A stretch of 64,000 nucleotides of DNA from Trichobilharzia szidati (taxonomy: Eukaryota > Platyhelminthes > Trematoda > Strigeidida > Schistosomatidae), in contig OX235273.1 in the NCBI GenBank assembly GCA_944472155.2, forward strand, positions 2,515,204 through 2,579,203. Reading direction: 5' to 3'. Position numbers and translations under genes: made by a program. The notes below the pieces were generated by a model. The model had not been told where the DNA came from, did not search any database, and was given only the letters and a program-made list of their open reading frames with translations. Shown in pieces: positions 20,590 to 33,117 of this stretch. Each line of letters begins with the position of its first letter. The first letter of the stretch is position 1.

Positions 20590-20700
20590 AATGCGTCTTA
20601 CAATAATATATTCCCACTTTATGCACATGAGGGACTCCAGTTGACAGGCATCAACAATATGGTAATAATGCACACATGGAGTAAACATGTTTAAAATTTT
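20590..20700 (-). repeat. Dispersed repeat R1, copy d (partial, tandem with c)
   Basis: This is the 3' part of a second R1 unit. It is separated from copy c by the same short spacer (about 25 bp, with TTCCCTCATAAAA) that follows copy g at 63950. Confidence 0.75.
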
Positions 20701-21728
20701 CCACTAACACAAAATATATATACAAGGTAAGATAATGAAATATTGACCGTGAGTACACTCTGCATAAGTTAAAACAGTTTATATGGCATAATCCTAGGCA
20801 CAATTATTGTTTGAATTTGTTGAACATGAGCGGAACAACTGAGTGTTGCGTTACATTCGGTCGATATGGTGGGCTAGTCACAAAAGTATAAAAATGGCTT
20901 ATAAAACTGTACTCAGTTTACCGTAAACGATGTTTTAAGCAAAATAAACTGCAAACGGCTCACCACAGCAGTTAGTATCCAGTTAAACATGCAGAGAAGT
21001 AATCATAATTCAGCAACTTGTGAATTTTTATTCTTTTCTGTCTGGAACCTGAGTAACTGCGAACCAATCCATACAAAAATGTCGAAAGAGGCATGCAGGA
21101 GCAGAATTTTGCCATCGACTGAGTCATTGGTATCTGAGATGCAGCTATCAGCATATTTTCGTCATTTCATAGATATCCAGATTTATTGACGCTGTATAGG
21201 TTGTGATTTGGATTTGTCATCATGATCGACATATGGACGAATATTCAAAATCGGAATACAACTTGTTTGCCTTTCGGATTTACTTAATTACATCGCGTGT
21301 TGGGTTTGATTACTCTGCGATTTTGATATATTCCGCGGTGTCGCCGTGATTATGGGAAGTGTGCATATGCTTTAAATGCATTACTTTGTTGGCTGCAATC
21401 CCCACTGAGTGTATACAACGGGAACTGTGGATTTATGTATTTGCTCATAACTGTGGATAAAATATCGCCGCATTCCTTTTGGAAAGGAGACCAGTTGGTG
21501 GATTATAAATAATGTCCAAGTAACTTATATCCTTCCATGTGATGTTGTGGTAAGTCTCGACCTTGTTTTCTCATACTTCATTCATATGTTGATTATGGTT
21601 CAGGCTTTGCATCAGGTAGACATAATTCGATCGACTCTTATTTGTATGAGTGTTATTTTCATGTCTGCTGCTTGTTTGTCTGAAATTATAGATAAAGGCA
21701 AAAGAAACAACAGGTGTAGTCTCTAAGT
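20701..21728. other. Unassigned stretch, partly matching the region upstream of element D
   Basis: 21536-21720 shares ordered blocks with 9805-9995. The remainder shows no gene. It lies inside the 2.2-kb insertion. Confidence 0.5.
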
Positions 21729-22400
21729 TCATACATTAAATGAGCCTATAATTTCTGAAGCTCTTACATGGGAATTAGCACTGGTATCACTTACAAACCC
21801 ACTTAGTGTGTCATTAAGAGCTTTTTCAAAGGACACTAGGGAGCTTGCTAGTCGCATTTCCTCAGGTAGTTTGTTCCATATTTGGGCATACCTAATCATG
21901 AAAAATTTTTGCCTGGTGGCTGTTTTACATTGTTCTATAGCCACCGTGCCTTGAGTGTGTCTAAGGTTATATCCAGTGTCTTCTGAAAACCGAGTACAAT
22001 TAGTAGGGGTATACACTATGTGGTTAAGTAGTTTATAGAAGAGTACCAGATTTAGCCGCAGTCGTCTTAACCATAATGTTTCTAGTCCTAGAATTTCACA
22101 TCTGGTAGAGTAGTTTGTGCCGTTTTCGGTTCCGATTACTTTCAGCGTGAAGTACCTCTGTACTCCTTCTACTTTTAGTTTGTCTTCTATGCGTATACTA
22201 CTAAATATGAATGAACAATAGTCTAGGAGTGGGCGCACACAAACCTTGTACAGTAGTATTCTGGATTCACTTCTGTAGAAGTTCCTGAGTAGGAAACCAA
22301 TTAGCCTGCGTGATTTCGATACTTGTTTCGAGATATGTTCAGAAAATGATAGATTGTGTGAATATGTCAGTCCTAGGTCTAGCACAGATTTGAGTCTAGG
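21729..22400 (-). pseudogene. C-family ORF2 C-terminal fragment (third C copy)
   Basis: An open frame of 218 codons (21729-22385) encodes the RT thumb and C-terminal domain, from LDLGLTYSHNLSFSEH onward. It is close to but distinct from 15416-16120 of copy 2, so it is an independent, 5'-truncated family member. No active site is present. Confidence 0.85.
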
Positions 22401-22421
22401 GATTTCCCTGCGTATATATTA
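22401..22421 (-). repeat. 5' LTR, first 21 bases
   Basis: This matches 17385-17405 with one difference and completes the 5' LTR interrupted at 20179. Confidence 0.88.
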
Positions 22422-22426
22422 CTTTT
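22422..22426. repeat. Target-site duplication of the LTR element (right)
   Basis: CTTTT is the same as 17042-17046. Element C resumes here. Confidence 0.8.
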
Positions 22427-23706
22427 GCAGGTCATTTGCAAATTTGGGGTCGAGTGCACTCTGGCGTCATTGCAAAACCACTCATTGAGGAGTTCACTTA
22501 TAACCTGGGGATCACTGAATATTATACCCTTATGCTCCAAGCTGCTTACAGTATTGTCTTTACTGCTTTTTAGACGTTTCTGCAATATCCTACAAAGTTC
22601 CTGAGTTTTGGAGTTATCCACAAGCGCTTGTTTTTCTTCAAGTTGTGACATCATTTTGTGTTTATCTTCGAGCCGTTTAAGAGTTTCATGTATTTGGTTT
22701 AACGCATTAAATTCCTTAAATACATGGTATTTCCTTTTCAATTTCTTTAGTTTTAGTTGCGTTTTGCGGTCTATAAATGGAGTTGGTGTCTTTAGAGCAG
22801 ATTTTAGGGGCGCGATTATGTCTCTTGCTGAGCCAATTGTTTTGTAGAAAATATCGAGTGATACTTCTAAGTTATTGTTAATGAAGTATTCTTCCCAGTC
22901 AGAACTTCTCAGCGGATCTGATAGGAATTCCCGATCGGCATTCTTATAGTCCCTATACTGATAGTGCACCGGGGAATTTTTAGGTGTGTGTTTGGTTGTT
23001 ATTTGAAGAGGTAGGGTGCATTACAGTATGTTGTGATCACTGTTGTCGAGTTTATTCCCCACCTCTATCGAGATGGGCTCAACTTCATGTCAAAGGATTA
23101 AGTCAAGAGTGTTTTCATTTCATGTATGGAGGCGTACCCACTGCTTCCATCCGCCTACGTCTATAGCTTGTAGTAGCTTGTTATGGATTCTTGGTCCTGT
23201 ATAGGTATCCCAGTTTACTCCAGGTAAGTTGAAATCGCCACAGACTACTTTGTAGTCAAAGTCCAGCGTAGCTGCATGCTCTAGTGTTTCTCCAATAGCT
23301 ATATCAGTCATTTGAGGGCTATTAGGGTGTCTGTATATACATCCCACGAGAATTTTATTTTCGTTTGTGTGGATGCTTATCCACTTAGATCCAGGGAGTT
23401 TGTCAGTAGTTGGGTTATTGAATGTATTGGAGTTAGTGGATTTAGAGGCAAATATTAAGCAGCCGCCTCCTCTTTTGTCAACTCTATCGTTCCTATAGAT
23501 GTCGTAGTTGTCTATTACTAGCTTTGAGTCAGGTATATCAGTAGTAAGTCAGGTTTCAGTCACCATTATTAGTGTTGGCCGTTCTATGTATGCCAGGCAG
23601 CGAAGCGATGTTATTTTATTAAGGAGAGATCTAGCATTCAGGAGCATAATCGTTAGTAAACCAGAGTTATTGGGGGAGAGGTTAACATGGTTACTTGTTA
23701 CTATTC
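22427..23706 (-). pseudogene. Element C copy 2, 5' part of ORF2 (endonuclease)
   Basis: This is the endonuclease and pre-RT region of family C in pieces (23120-23347, 22379-22969 and shorter). The Trp codon of TETW is TGA here too (23549-23551), and the stop near 23120 is shared with copy 1. It is inactive. Confidence 0.9.
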
Positions 23707-25346
23707 CTACGTTATGTTTGGAGGGGCTCTGAGGTGAGACAGAGTCAGTGTGTGTACTATTTCCTGGATGAATTGTGCAGCGAGTGGGGCTATTGTTTGC
23801 TGCATCCGAAAATAATCCTGTTGCATGTTTTGACTTTTAGCATCCATGGGTGGGCATCTGCGTTCATTTACTGGTGATATATAGTTTGCTTGACCTAGGT
23901 ACCCTGTGTTAAGATTGCCTTGGTAGTTGTACCTCATGGGTCTTTCATAGTCGTATGCATATTGGCTCACATCACATGTGTGAGTGAAGTTATTGAGAGG
24001 GTCAAGTGTCGATCTATACTCATTATGTTGATGAGGTTCAACATAGATAGTGTGAGAGTTTGGACAAGAATATTCATTAATATGGTGCCTATATGAGTCC
24101 CGTTTAGTGCTCCTTATATCCTGATGATCCGTTCTACGTTGCATTCCCAAGTTATGTGCGTTGCTAGGCATATTACTCCTAGTTCGGGAAGAGGTGTTCT
24201 CATTCACATGATGGATGACTTTTTTGGGAATACGGTTTTTTACCCATGCATTGTCTTTTTTTAGACTGACATGTTGCTTATTAGACTTATTGAGAGGGAG
24301 GTATGTCGAAGTCTGGAGTGGGACTCTAGGCTTTGTCGTCTTTCTTGCAGTTTCTACTGCGGGACTCTCGGGCTTGCATCCAGATTGAGTGTGGTCTGCC
24401 AGTGGTTTCTGGTCAGACATAGTTTGTGAGTCAATATCAACCCCATGTATGTCAGCAGGTTTTCCAGATGTGCTCTCATGTACTTTAAGATTGCACCCAG
24501 TGACACTGCTCTTACTGAGTTTCGAGTCGCTTTTACTTGCCGATTTTTTTTCCAACACTATACAGGTGACTTGCTGTGCTTCAGTGTCCGTCGACACTTT
24601 AGCACTGATACCAGGTGTAGTTCTCGGTGTGGTCAACTTTCTATCGAAGGAGTTCTTGGTTGCTTGCCTTTGGTCAGTTGTTTTATCCGAGACTACTTTA
24701 ATAGTCTTGAATTTAGTGGCAGTAGCCAGAAGATCTTCGGCCTTCTTAAATCGTTCATCTATTACGTAGCTGTCGAACCTTAAGAGTATAGGACAGGGAT
24801 CCTTTAGGTCTTTTTCCTTAGGCGAATGCACTGACAAGGTGCACTCAAGAGATTTGCAGCCTTCAGCAATGAGTGCTGGACCGACTTAATGGGCTCGCTA
24901 TCTGGTACATTATGCACTATAGCGTTTTGTTTCGAAGCCAGCCTTTTAACAACTTCGCTGGATAGAAAGACAATGGCGTTTTCTAACTCCTTCGCAGTAG
25001 GCGTCATTATAGAGGTCATATTAAAAAGCTTTAGGATTGTAGGATCCTGCAGTTCCTTTTTCATTAGTGAGATAGTTTCGGGTATACATTCAATTGAACT
25101 TAATTTCGTTTTTAATTCATCAATCTGTAGCTGCATCTCTTTCATAATGCATGTTAAGTAAGAGAGCTCTACTTTTTCGGACAGGACATCTTCCACCTGT
25201 ATTACAGGGGTCAGAGTTATGTTCGAGTCCTTTCTGTTGGGTGAACTACTAATAATAAGGGGTGGTAATGTGTTATTAGACGAGCTGGTGCTATTTTCTA
25301 AATTACTGGTGTTCACACGAACACTCTTTTTAGAATTTCGGCCCAT
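23707..25346 (-). pseudogene. Element C copy 2, ORF1 (nearly full length, one frameshift)
   Basis: This is the ORF1 chaperone of a CR1-like element. The N-terminal piece (24804-25346, starting MGRNSKKS) has a predicted coiled coil around residues 60-100 and the start of an RRM-like fold at NAIVHNVPDSEP. The C-terminal piece (23707-24837) continues the RRM-like fold (PCPILLRFDSYV) and then a basic low-complexity tail. The two overlap at an A-run near 24808-24814, and loss of a single A explains the break. Copy 1 lacks this region, so it is unknown whether the frameshift is shared. Confidence 0.88.
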
Positions 25347-27670
25347 CGTTATTAAAGATCAATCAACAGTAAGCAATAAATGAATATAAACGAAAACACG
25401 TGCAAAAGACAGAGGATAGCGGCACAAATGGCTTATGGAGAGGCTGAGCACTTGAAGGTCACTTACGCACACTGTGATTGGTAGACTTTCCTTTGCGTAA
25501 ACGTTGCGGCTAATACGTGTCGTACGTTACTGAGGCGGGCTTTGGAATAACAATAATAAAAGCGAATAGACATTATATTTTTTAGCTTAAGGGAACAAGT
25601 TAACATGTGTATAAATTTCACAGACGTAATAAGCATTTGATCCACTCACAAGGAAAATATTACTGGCTAACTTAATCAAAGAAGTATAAAGTTTGAAGAT
25701 TTTATCTCTTTCAGTTGGTTGTAACGCATAGATAAGAGTCACTTGTATAATATTTGCTTTTTACAAAAGAGAAAATGTGACAGGTGATTTGGAAGTTACA
25801 CAATTCCTGAAATCTATCGTGGAATTTATAGAAGACTAATCTATAGAATTTCTCAAACTCTGTGATTGTTCCCTCCCTTGTTCACATATTCAGTGTAGCT
25901 AAGATAAGGAATTGTTCACCAGAGGTAAGATGAATTTATCTGATATGTATCCATCCTCAGATATTTCTCAATGCGGTCGAAGGAACACAATGTCAATCTT
26001 TGCTTGAAAAGTTCGCATCCAGTTTCTCCGAACGGATCTGGTGTTGACGAAAACTGCAAAGACTGGTCGAACATCACTACCAACGGGGACAAACTGATAC
26101 AGATGTTGCGGAAAGAGTGTTTGGTGAACTTATGATGACTAGTCATCATAGCTATGATGCAGCTATAAAAACTCTACAACTGTGATTTTTTTCACAGGAT
26201 TGTTATTCACTCTTTTTAGTATAGATATGTACTCTTTGATTCTGAGTTATTTTTAACTTCGTTGATTGTTGTTTCCTTGCAAATATATGCATTTATGTCG
26301 AATAACTTTGTCTCTTTTACTTATCATGTTGAGGACATTGCAGAGTTAACGAGAATGAAAGGCGACGTAGTAATACTTATGTGAAATGCGTCAGTCTTAA
26401 ACTCTTATTATTCCCTCAATGCGTCATTAAGCCTTGCGTAAAGTGTTTCAGTTACGTTTAGTCCGGTTGCGTACAATATAATTATTCACGATTGTTAAGA
26501 AAGTGGCCGTAAAAAATATGTTCGTACTGTGATAACGAAACATAACCTAGCAAACGTATATTCTATACGTACACGACTTGTATTGGTAGTCTAGGCACTT
26601 CAAGTACACTCTGCAACGCACATCCTATGTATCACAAATAGTCTGTTATTCTTATGTTGCGTTTAACACCACTATCTCAAAGGAAATCGTTAGGTAATAA
26701 AGAGATAACTACATTACTCTTCTTGTGTTATCATTTTCTATCAGTAAGCTCTTACATGATCACATCAACGCTTAGACCCGTGCATTAGTTGACTACGTCA
26801 CTAAACTTCATTGATTATTTCGTTATCATAAAATACTGTTACACATTAGATAGGCTTTTATTGTGCATATCGCCTGTTTAAGGTTTCCTAGCGAAAGCAA
26901 TTACTCAAAAGCAATAGCAGTACCCCATCGTGACCAAATTCAACCACGTATAAATATGACATTTTACGAATATTACATTTTCTACACTGGCATCATTTCG
27001 CTACTCGAAAAACAGTAGGTATTAATAGTGTATGAATGGAGTGAAAAATTTTCAAAACAATATTTATTTTGATAAATACATTCATAATATCACAAATATT
27101 TCATCATTTACACAAATATTATCCTTTTTAATCCCATTAGAATGTCTAAATTTATTGAGTGATTGAGGAAGTAAAGACCATAATCTGGAAATCAAAAATG
27201 ATAAAAATTTAGTGAGAAAATGATGAGTTAAATAAATAACTTAAAACATAGTACCTACGAGTTAAACGACTGTCTCTTCACCGTTATCTGACGAAATAAC
27301 CAACTCAGTTTCCTTTCTTACTGTGAGATTTGGTAAAGATCATGAAATCATACCTACCTCTATATTTAAACATCTCCTCATCATTTAAGTAAAATACACT
27401 AAAAAATTGGAATAATTTGGCATTTTCTATCATCATTGACATTTTCCGACGAATTCTGACATTTCTTATGCGCCTCAGTATATCGATTCGATGAAAGGAC
27501 AGCACCTTTAAACACACTGAAAACGACCGTTATTCTCAAGTTTTACACGATGTTTTGTTAAAATACGGTATGTAAACCGTATTTCTGTCGAAAAAACCAC
27601 TAAAAACAACGACGAATAGCCCAAACACAACACCACGATAACACCTTACAAACTGCAGCAATCAGCTGAT
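25347..27670. other. 5' flank of C copy 2 and unassigned sequence
   Basis: The first 200 bases are probably C's 5' UTR. Beyond that I see AT-rich sequence with no exon-like or repeat signal that I can support. Confidence 0.55.
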
Positions 27671-27778
27671 TTGTGCCGCTATCCTCTGCCCGTGCAAAAA
27701 GCGTCACCTGGTTCGAACGTACCGCGCTTTGTGTACTTTAAGATTGCACCCAGTGACACTGCTCTTACTGAGTTTCGA
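27671..27778. repeat. Two shuffled fragments of family C
   Basis: 27671-27705 is an inverted match to the C 5' leader at about 25396-25430. 27729-27778 matches ORF1 sequence at 24475-24523 in the same orientation. The two pieces lie about 0.9 kb apart in element C. Confidence 0.65.
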
Positions 27779-29209
27779 TAGTAGTATTGGAACATGCTTC
27801 GCATGGAACTTTAATGCTGTTGAAAAAGTATTAGCGACTATTACATTGTATGGAGATTCTGCAAATAGAATGAAATCCTCACTAGAAGACTCGTTGAAAA
27901 TTCGGTGTTTTATCTACATGCAGTTTTATTTTAAAACTGTTATCATTATTATCGAATCAACCCGGAACGCATGTAGTAGAGTACAAAGCGCGGGCGGCCG
28001 GGCATCCTCCACTAGTTTCATCTTCAATATGCAATTTGATGGCTCGAGATTTCTATGAGGGCTTGAATCTTTATCTTGAATAAGATAATAATGATCGCCT
28101 GGACAGATCATGCTTCTACCTTTGAACATATATCATTCGGTCAGCCTATTGCTGAGATGCGACCACGTGGGCTCTGCACAGATTTATGGGGCATCTTATA
28201 AATTGACATGTTTTCCTTTGTCGTATCTTCGAATATCACTTAACAATGTCTCATCTCATTCATTTTCTAATAACGTCTTCACTTGCTCATTATATTCCAC
28301 TAAACCTAACATTTTATAGCTCTTTATGAATTTGATTCGACTTATTTTATTCCTATTCTCTATAGGGTACGGTTGTGCACCAAACACACAAAGGTATGAA
28401 ATTAAAACAACCGGCTTGTGGATAATTGTATTAAACCAAAAGTGGATAACATGATGATAAAACCTATAGGGTAGCATTATACATTGCAAATGAACTTTGT
28501 CAGCCTAGGGATTATAGTCTCCCATTGTATTTCCTTTATGAATGCATATATTAATGATACATTGCATTTACCTATTTCATTACACTTTAATGATTCACAT
28601 TTGCACCTTTACTTTTCTAAAACAGCTTACTATCCCTTGTAAACGTTGTACTTAACTCAATATTGGTTGGTTATCGTATGCTTACAACTACGGGTTGAAA
28701 ACGAAATGAAGTCGATTTCCCTGCGCAACCTGGAGGACTACTGTTTAATTCAATAATGATAAGACATGGGTCAGACAAAGAGTGTATTTATACATATATC
28801 AAATATTTAGCTGTTCAAACATTACTAACTTGTAGACAATCTACTATTTGACATTGTATCATACTTGACCGTGCCTGTAAAAATGGCATGCATTTTCATG
28901 TAAATTTATGTTTATATGAAAATATAAAATTATTATTATAGATGGCATACAAGTTGCGCGTGGAAAACAATACCGCGAACAACTTATGTTTGACTGGTGT
29001 CAGACGATACTGAAAAATGAAGACGGGGATGGGGTGCAACCACACTTAGGCATTTTTATCTTCAGTGGAACGTCAACACAATTGTTTACTCGATAACGCC
29101 TCACGGGCATAAAATTTGTGTACCGAATATACAAATCATTTTAAACATCAAAAATCATTCATTTGAATGAAGAAAAATATCACAATTTATGCTTTGGATT
29201 GCGTGGAAA
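27779..29209. other. Unassigned sequence
   Basis: No supported gene or repeat. Short open frames here show no domain. Confidence 0.5.
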
Positions 29210-29815
29210 CATCAGCACAAGATTAATTCAAGTATGTTTTTAGATTCTCAAACACAGCTTAGCATCACCAGATGTCACCTTCACACTCTTTTGCTGCATT
29301 TATTACAAAGATCCAAACAATGAATTCCACTCTTCAACGAATTCAAACTTTGAACCATCTACACATATCTCTTTAAGAGAATACTTATTATTGTTTTCGA
29401 AAATTATGAAATTTTGTTATCAGCAGAGAGGGTCAAATTCCAAATCATCAAATTGTGAGAATTATAAACACTACACTTGAATGATAAAAGATTTTGTAGT
29501 AATATTGATACACACTGTGGAATGAATAAATCTGTTATATAGGTAACAATATACGAGAGTCACAAGGAATTATCACTATTCCATTTGTCAACTTTCACAT
29601 GCAACACTACGCAAAAGCAGGAGGGATGATAACATTTTTCCTAACTGGTTCTGGTTAGTGTAGTACACTCTGCTCAATAACTGAAACCCGTATCCCCTCA
29701 GAATTACGGAAATCTAAGTGGGATTTAATGGATGAGCAGTCGTCTAGATGCAAACAGTAATATGTATTTCAATTGTGTCTAGTATTTATCTGTATCACAA
29801 TGGAGATTTAGTGTT
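29210..29815 (+). repeat. Dispersed repeat R2, copy a
   Basis: About 600 bp that recur, diverged, as the reverse complement of 54840-55450. The best-conserved blocks are around 29275-29500 (for example ATGATAAAAGATTTTGTAGT) and the end TTTATCTGTATCACAA. There is no coding signal, and the element class is unknown. Confidence 0.75.
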
Positions 29816-32800
29816 CGGTCTTTGGTTCTTCTCTCGTGAAGTGTAACCGCCATAATATTTCATAGATTTGTCCGTAAAATGTGCGTTATTTTGGACAATG
29901 CAGAGCCAACTTGTGACGCTGGAAAATTTCAACACCCAGTTTTATCCGTGTAGAATGACCTCAGGCTGTCGAGAACGGCAAATGAGGCGAGGAAACGGAG
30001 GTCGTATTATGACTGCTGCAGGCTTGATGGTCAATCTGGATCTGCAGTGAACTAGAGATTCGCAGTGAGGCAAGCCTAATGACAAGTGACTCGATGAGGG
30101 CTATCACAGTAAAGTAAAGTTGTGTGACTGGTCGATCGGAGATGGGGTATCATATCCAGGAGCGTTTTAGGATGTCTCCATTCCGCAATTGTCATGGGAG
30201 TGTGGAGGAGATTGTCACTTGGGAGGAAAGTCTTAGACTATTTCTGATTAGAACAACACGGGAGAGATCACGTTCGTCATCATCAAATGGAATGGATAAC
30301 ATGCAGCACAAATGATAAGATATGATACACATTTTAAAGGCTGCATAAGGAAACTCTGTGAATACGTCATCATAATAAAACGCCAAACCCCATCTCCACT
30401 CCTAGAAACAGCGCTTCCACAGAATGTCTCAGTCCGGTTTCAAAGACTGGACTTACAGTTACATCACTGTCGTCCCTTGGAAACTTAGACTCATTGACAT
30501 ATTAGACAGTACTAACGGCATGGTTTTACTGTCCGTTATTCACAATTCACGTGTGATATGATACGACGATTTTTCTAGTTATAGTAGAGGCTAGCGAAAT
30601 TCCACTCGACGCGTTTACATATTTACAAAGAATAATGGAAATGAGGTGGAGGACAATAACGATAGGATGTCACTCGTGATGTTCTGTTGTTCCATCGCCT
30701 CACTGGTCCATATTCGTCATCGTAATATGGCTTCTGTTTACGTTTTGTGTGCTGTGGAAACTGCCATATCGCCGCCATATATGTTCATTTCATTGAATTT
30801 TTCTGGCGCTTCTGCTGATTTCTTCATAAGATATAGATGCAGTATCTATCTCGGTGTATATGTCTGTGAATTCATTAAGTAAGACGTATTATTATTCTTG
30901 AATAGAATAGGGGGCACGTAGAATAAAGCATCAGCGGCCTGCTTAAAACTTGGGCTACCAAAATTTTCCGTCACTTATATTGCATCTGATTTCTCGGATT
31001 TAATAATAATAATATATATTTCACATAAATTAAACATTTACATGATTAACATACCGTTTGTACAGGCATGATCATATTCGACAAGTACAATTTGAAATGG
31101 AACACCGTTTTTTGACATCGAAAATTGGAAAAATGGAAAAAAACCTCTAGAAACTTTGTTAGAATAGATTACAATATACTGGTTCAAGTCTAATTTATAG
31201 TCTATAATATACTTTTAGTCAGTTAAATTCATGCGGGAATTACGAAATGTTGCGTTAATGGAAGGTAAGAAGAGAGGTGATTAACATGTGCTAGAGTACG
31301 ACATACAGGATACAGGCCTTGTGATCATTGTCATTTTGTCAATTAATAAGGGTTCAAATATTTAAAAAAAAACAACTCCACAGTAGAGGGTAAGTACAGC
31401 ATTATTTTGGTTATAACAGATACAAGGGACCAACTTTGCGATGACAAACAGTACTCAGAATGGAATTTCTTCCGTTGTTCGTTGTGTCTGCCAACAACAT
31501 TCTGAATAACGCTCAAGTAATAAAAACGTAGAAAGCAGCATTACTGTTCATTTGCAGTGCATCAATGCAATACCTTCGAGAAGGAAGAAGAAAACAGAAA
31601 GAGAGGTGCAGAGGCAGCCAGCAAATAATAATAATTTAACCAAACAATATGCGATAAACGCAGGGTTTATTCCCCTATTTTGTTACTAATAATTTAGAGT
31701 CATTGAGTTTTATAGTGTTACATACTAACAGTTAGTTCAAGTCTGTGGTAGTAAACAACAACAAAAAATATAGAATAACAAATTTTTTTAGAAAACAAGG
31801 GCAAAACGAATAATGATTTTTAGATCTATATAGGATAATGGGAATAGAAAGTGGAGAAGCTAAATCCAAACGCCAAATTACATAAAATATATAGAAGTGA
31901 AGAAAAACAAAAAGAGTGATGATACTTATTTATGCTGATGTTCTGATTTATACAGTTAGATGTCCTCCTGAAGTAGAGAAATCGTACCACGAGCTTGTTT
32001 TCAAAGAGTTTATACACAAGCTTTGTTATACAGGCAGCTATTATTTTATTTTATTATTATTTTTTTTGAAGTCATTCACTCTCAGGAACCTTAGCAATAG
32101 AGCGCATTCCCACAGATAAGGGTGGTTCTCTTAAGTCCCCACCATCATATCCGCTGAATAGCGGTCACCACCCTCCCACCTTTTAATCTGCTAGGCCCTG
32201 GCGAAATGCTCCTCTTGTTTTTAGTAGAATTTTTTATTGCTAAGTGTCATATAGACAGTTTTCGCCTTCACCAGCTTACTCAACGAAACTCATGGTATGA
32301 ACGACTACTTTCAGTCAGCCACTTTGTATGCATCGTCCCTAACAGCATTTTAAAAACATATATATACAATACAAAAGTAAGGAAATCAGAGATTTGCAGT
32401 CTACCTTCTAGATTTTAGTTATAAACATATGAAACGAAGGGGCAATATGAAATGGTATGAGAAGAGGAAAATACATAAAGGTACACAGTTATGATTATAT
32501 ATACATAAAAAGAGGTAGTAGTTAATTATAATGGATGGTTCAGAAGAATGAAGGATTATAATAACAGAACCGTAAAATAAAAATCCGCTAATATTTAAAA
32601 CTCACAGTGAAGTTAAGCTGATTTTTTAGGCAATCCGGCATAGGGCTGGAATTTGCGTAGACGTAGGTGGTATTTACTCACAACATTAGCTAGTCACCAG
32701 AGGAGATTTTAGTCCCAGCTATATCCAGGTTGTTTACGACTCAACCTTGAGGTAGAACTTCCACAACACTGAACTGCCCAAAATACAGTTTTGCCAGGGA

Positions 32801-33117
32801 TATTCACCATAATATTTGATTAATTTGACAGTCAGCAGCTGGGATTAAATGGAGTTGAATGACTGAAAAGGTATGACATAAGGTGTGAGGGTAGTTCATA
32901 TAAATTCAGTGCAGCTTTCGTGGTATGTCGGGCTGTGTATTCCACTTCAGGTTTGTATGAAAGGATTGTGCATATTTTGTGATGATGCTTGCTAGACAAA
33001 TAATTGAATCAACTAAAAAAGAAAGAACTGAGAACGGCATTAGTGCAATGTTGATTATTTTAAATGTGTCCGATAATATTGACCGTTTCTGTTAATGCTT
33101 TGGGTGAACAAAGCTGT
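29816..33117. other. Unassigned sequence with short repeat traces
   Basis: At 30940-30965 the phrase GCCTGCTTAAAACTTGGGCT also occurs at 45863 and, modified, at 42927. ATT-rich runs occur at 31003-31016 and 32040-32070. No gene is supported. Confidence 0.5.

Larger units (their letters stand above)
20180..22400 (-). mobile_element. 2.2-kb insertion inside the 5' LTR: C-family 3' end plus downstream sequence
   Basis: Read on the minus strand this is a 5'-truncated C-family 3' end (22400-21729), then a unique stretch, then R1 copies ending in an ATT-rich tail at 20180. The LTR bases on the two sides join without loss or duplication. The layout fits a retrotransposed read-through transcript (a 3' transduction), with the R1 tail as the primed end. 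Confidence 0.7.
17047..22421 (-). mobile_element. Ty3/gypsy LTR retrotransposon lacking RT-RNase H, nested in element C
   Basis: Two 359-bp LTRs flank a single gag-protease-integrase ORF. The 5' LTR (19842-20179 plus 22401-22421) is interrupted by a 2221-bp insertion. Its two pieces add up to exactly the length of the 3' LTR and differ from it by very few bases. A polypurine tract abuts the 3' LTR, and a 5-bp target-site duplication brackets the whole. LTR ends read TAAT...AACA in element orientation, not the usual TG...CA. The element is non-autonomous as it stands but looks young. Confidence 0.88.

Noticed and set aside
20180..22400. A target-site duplication around the nested 2.2-kb insertion
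   Set aside because: The two LTR pieces rejoin exactly with no repeated bases at the ends.
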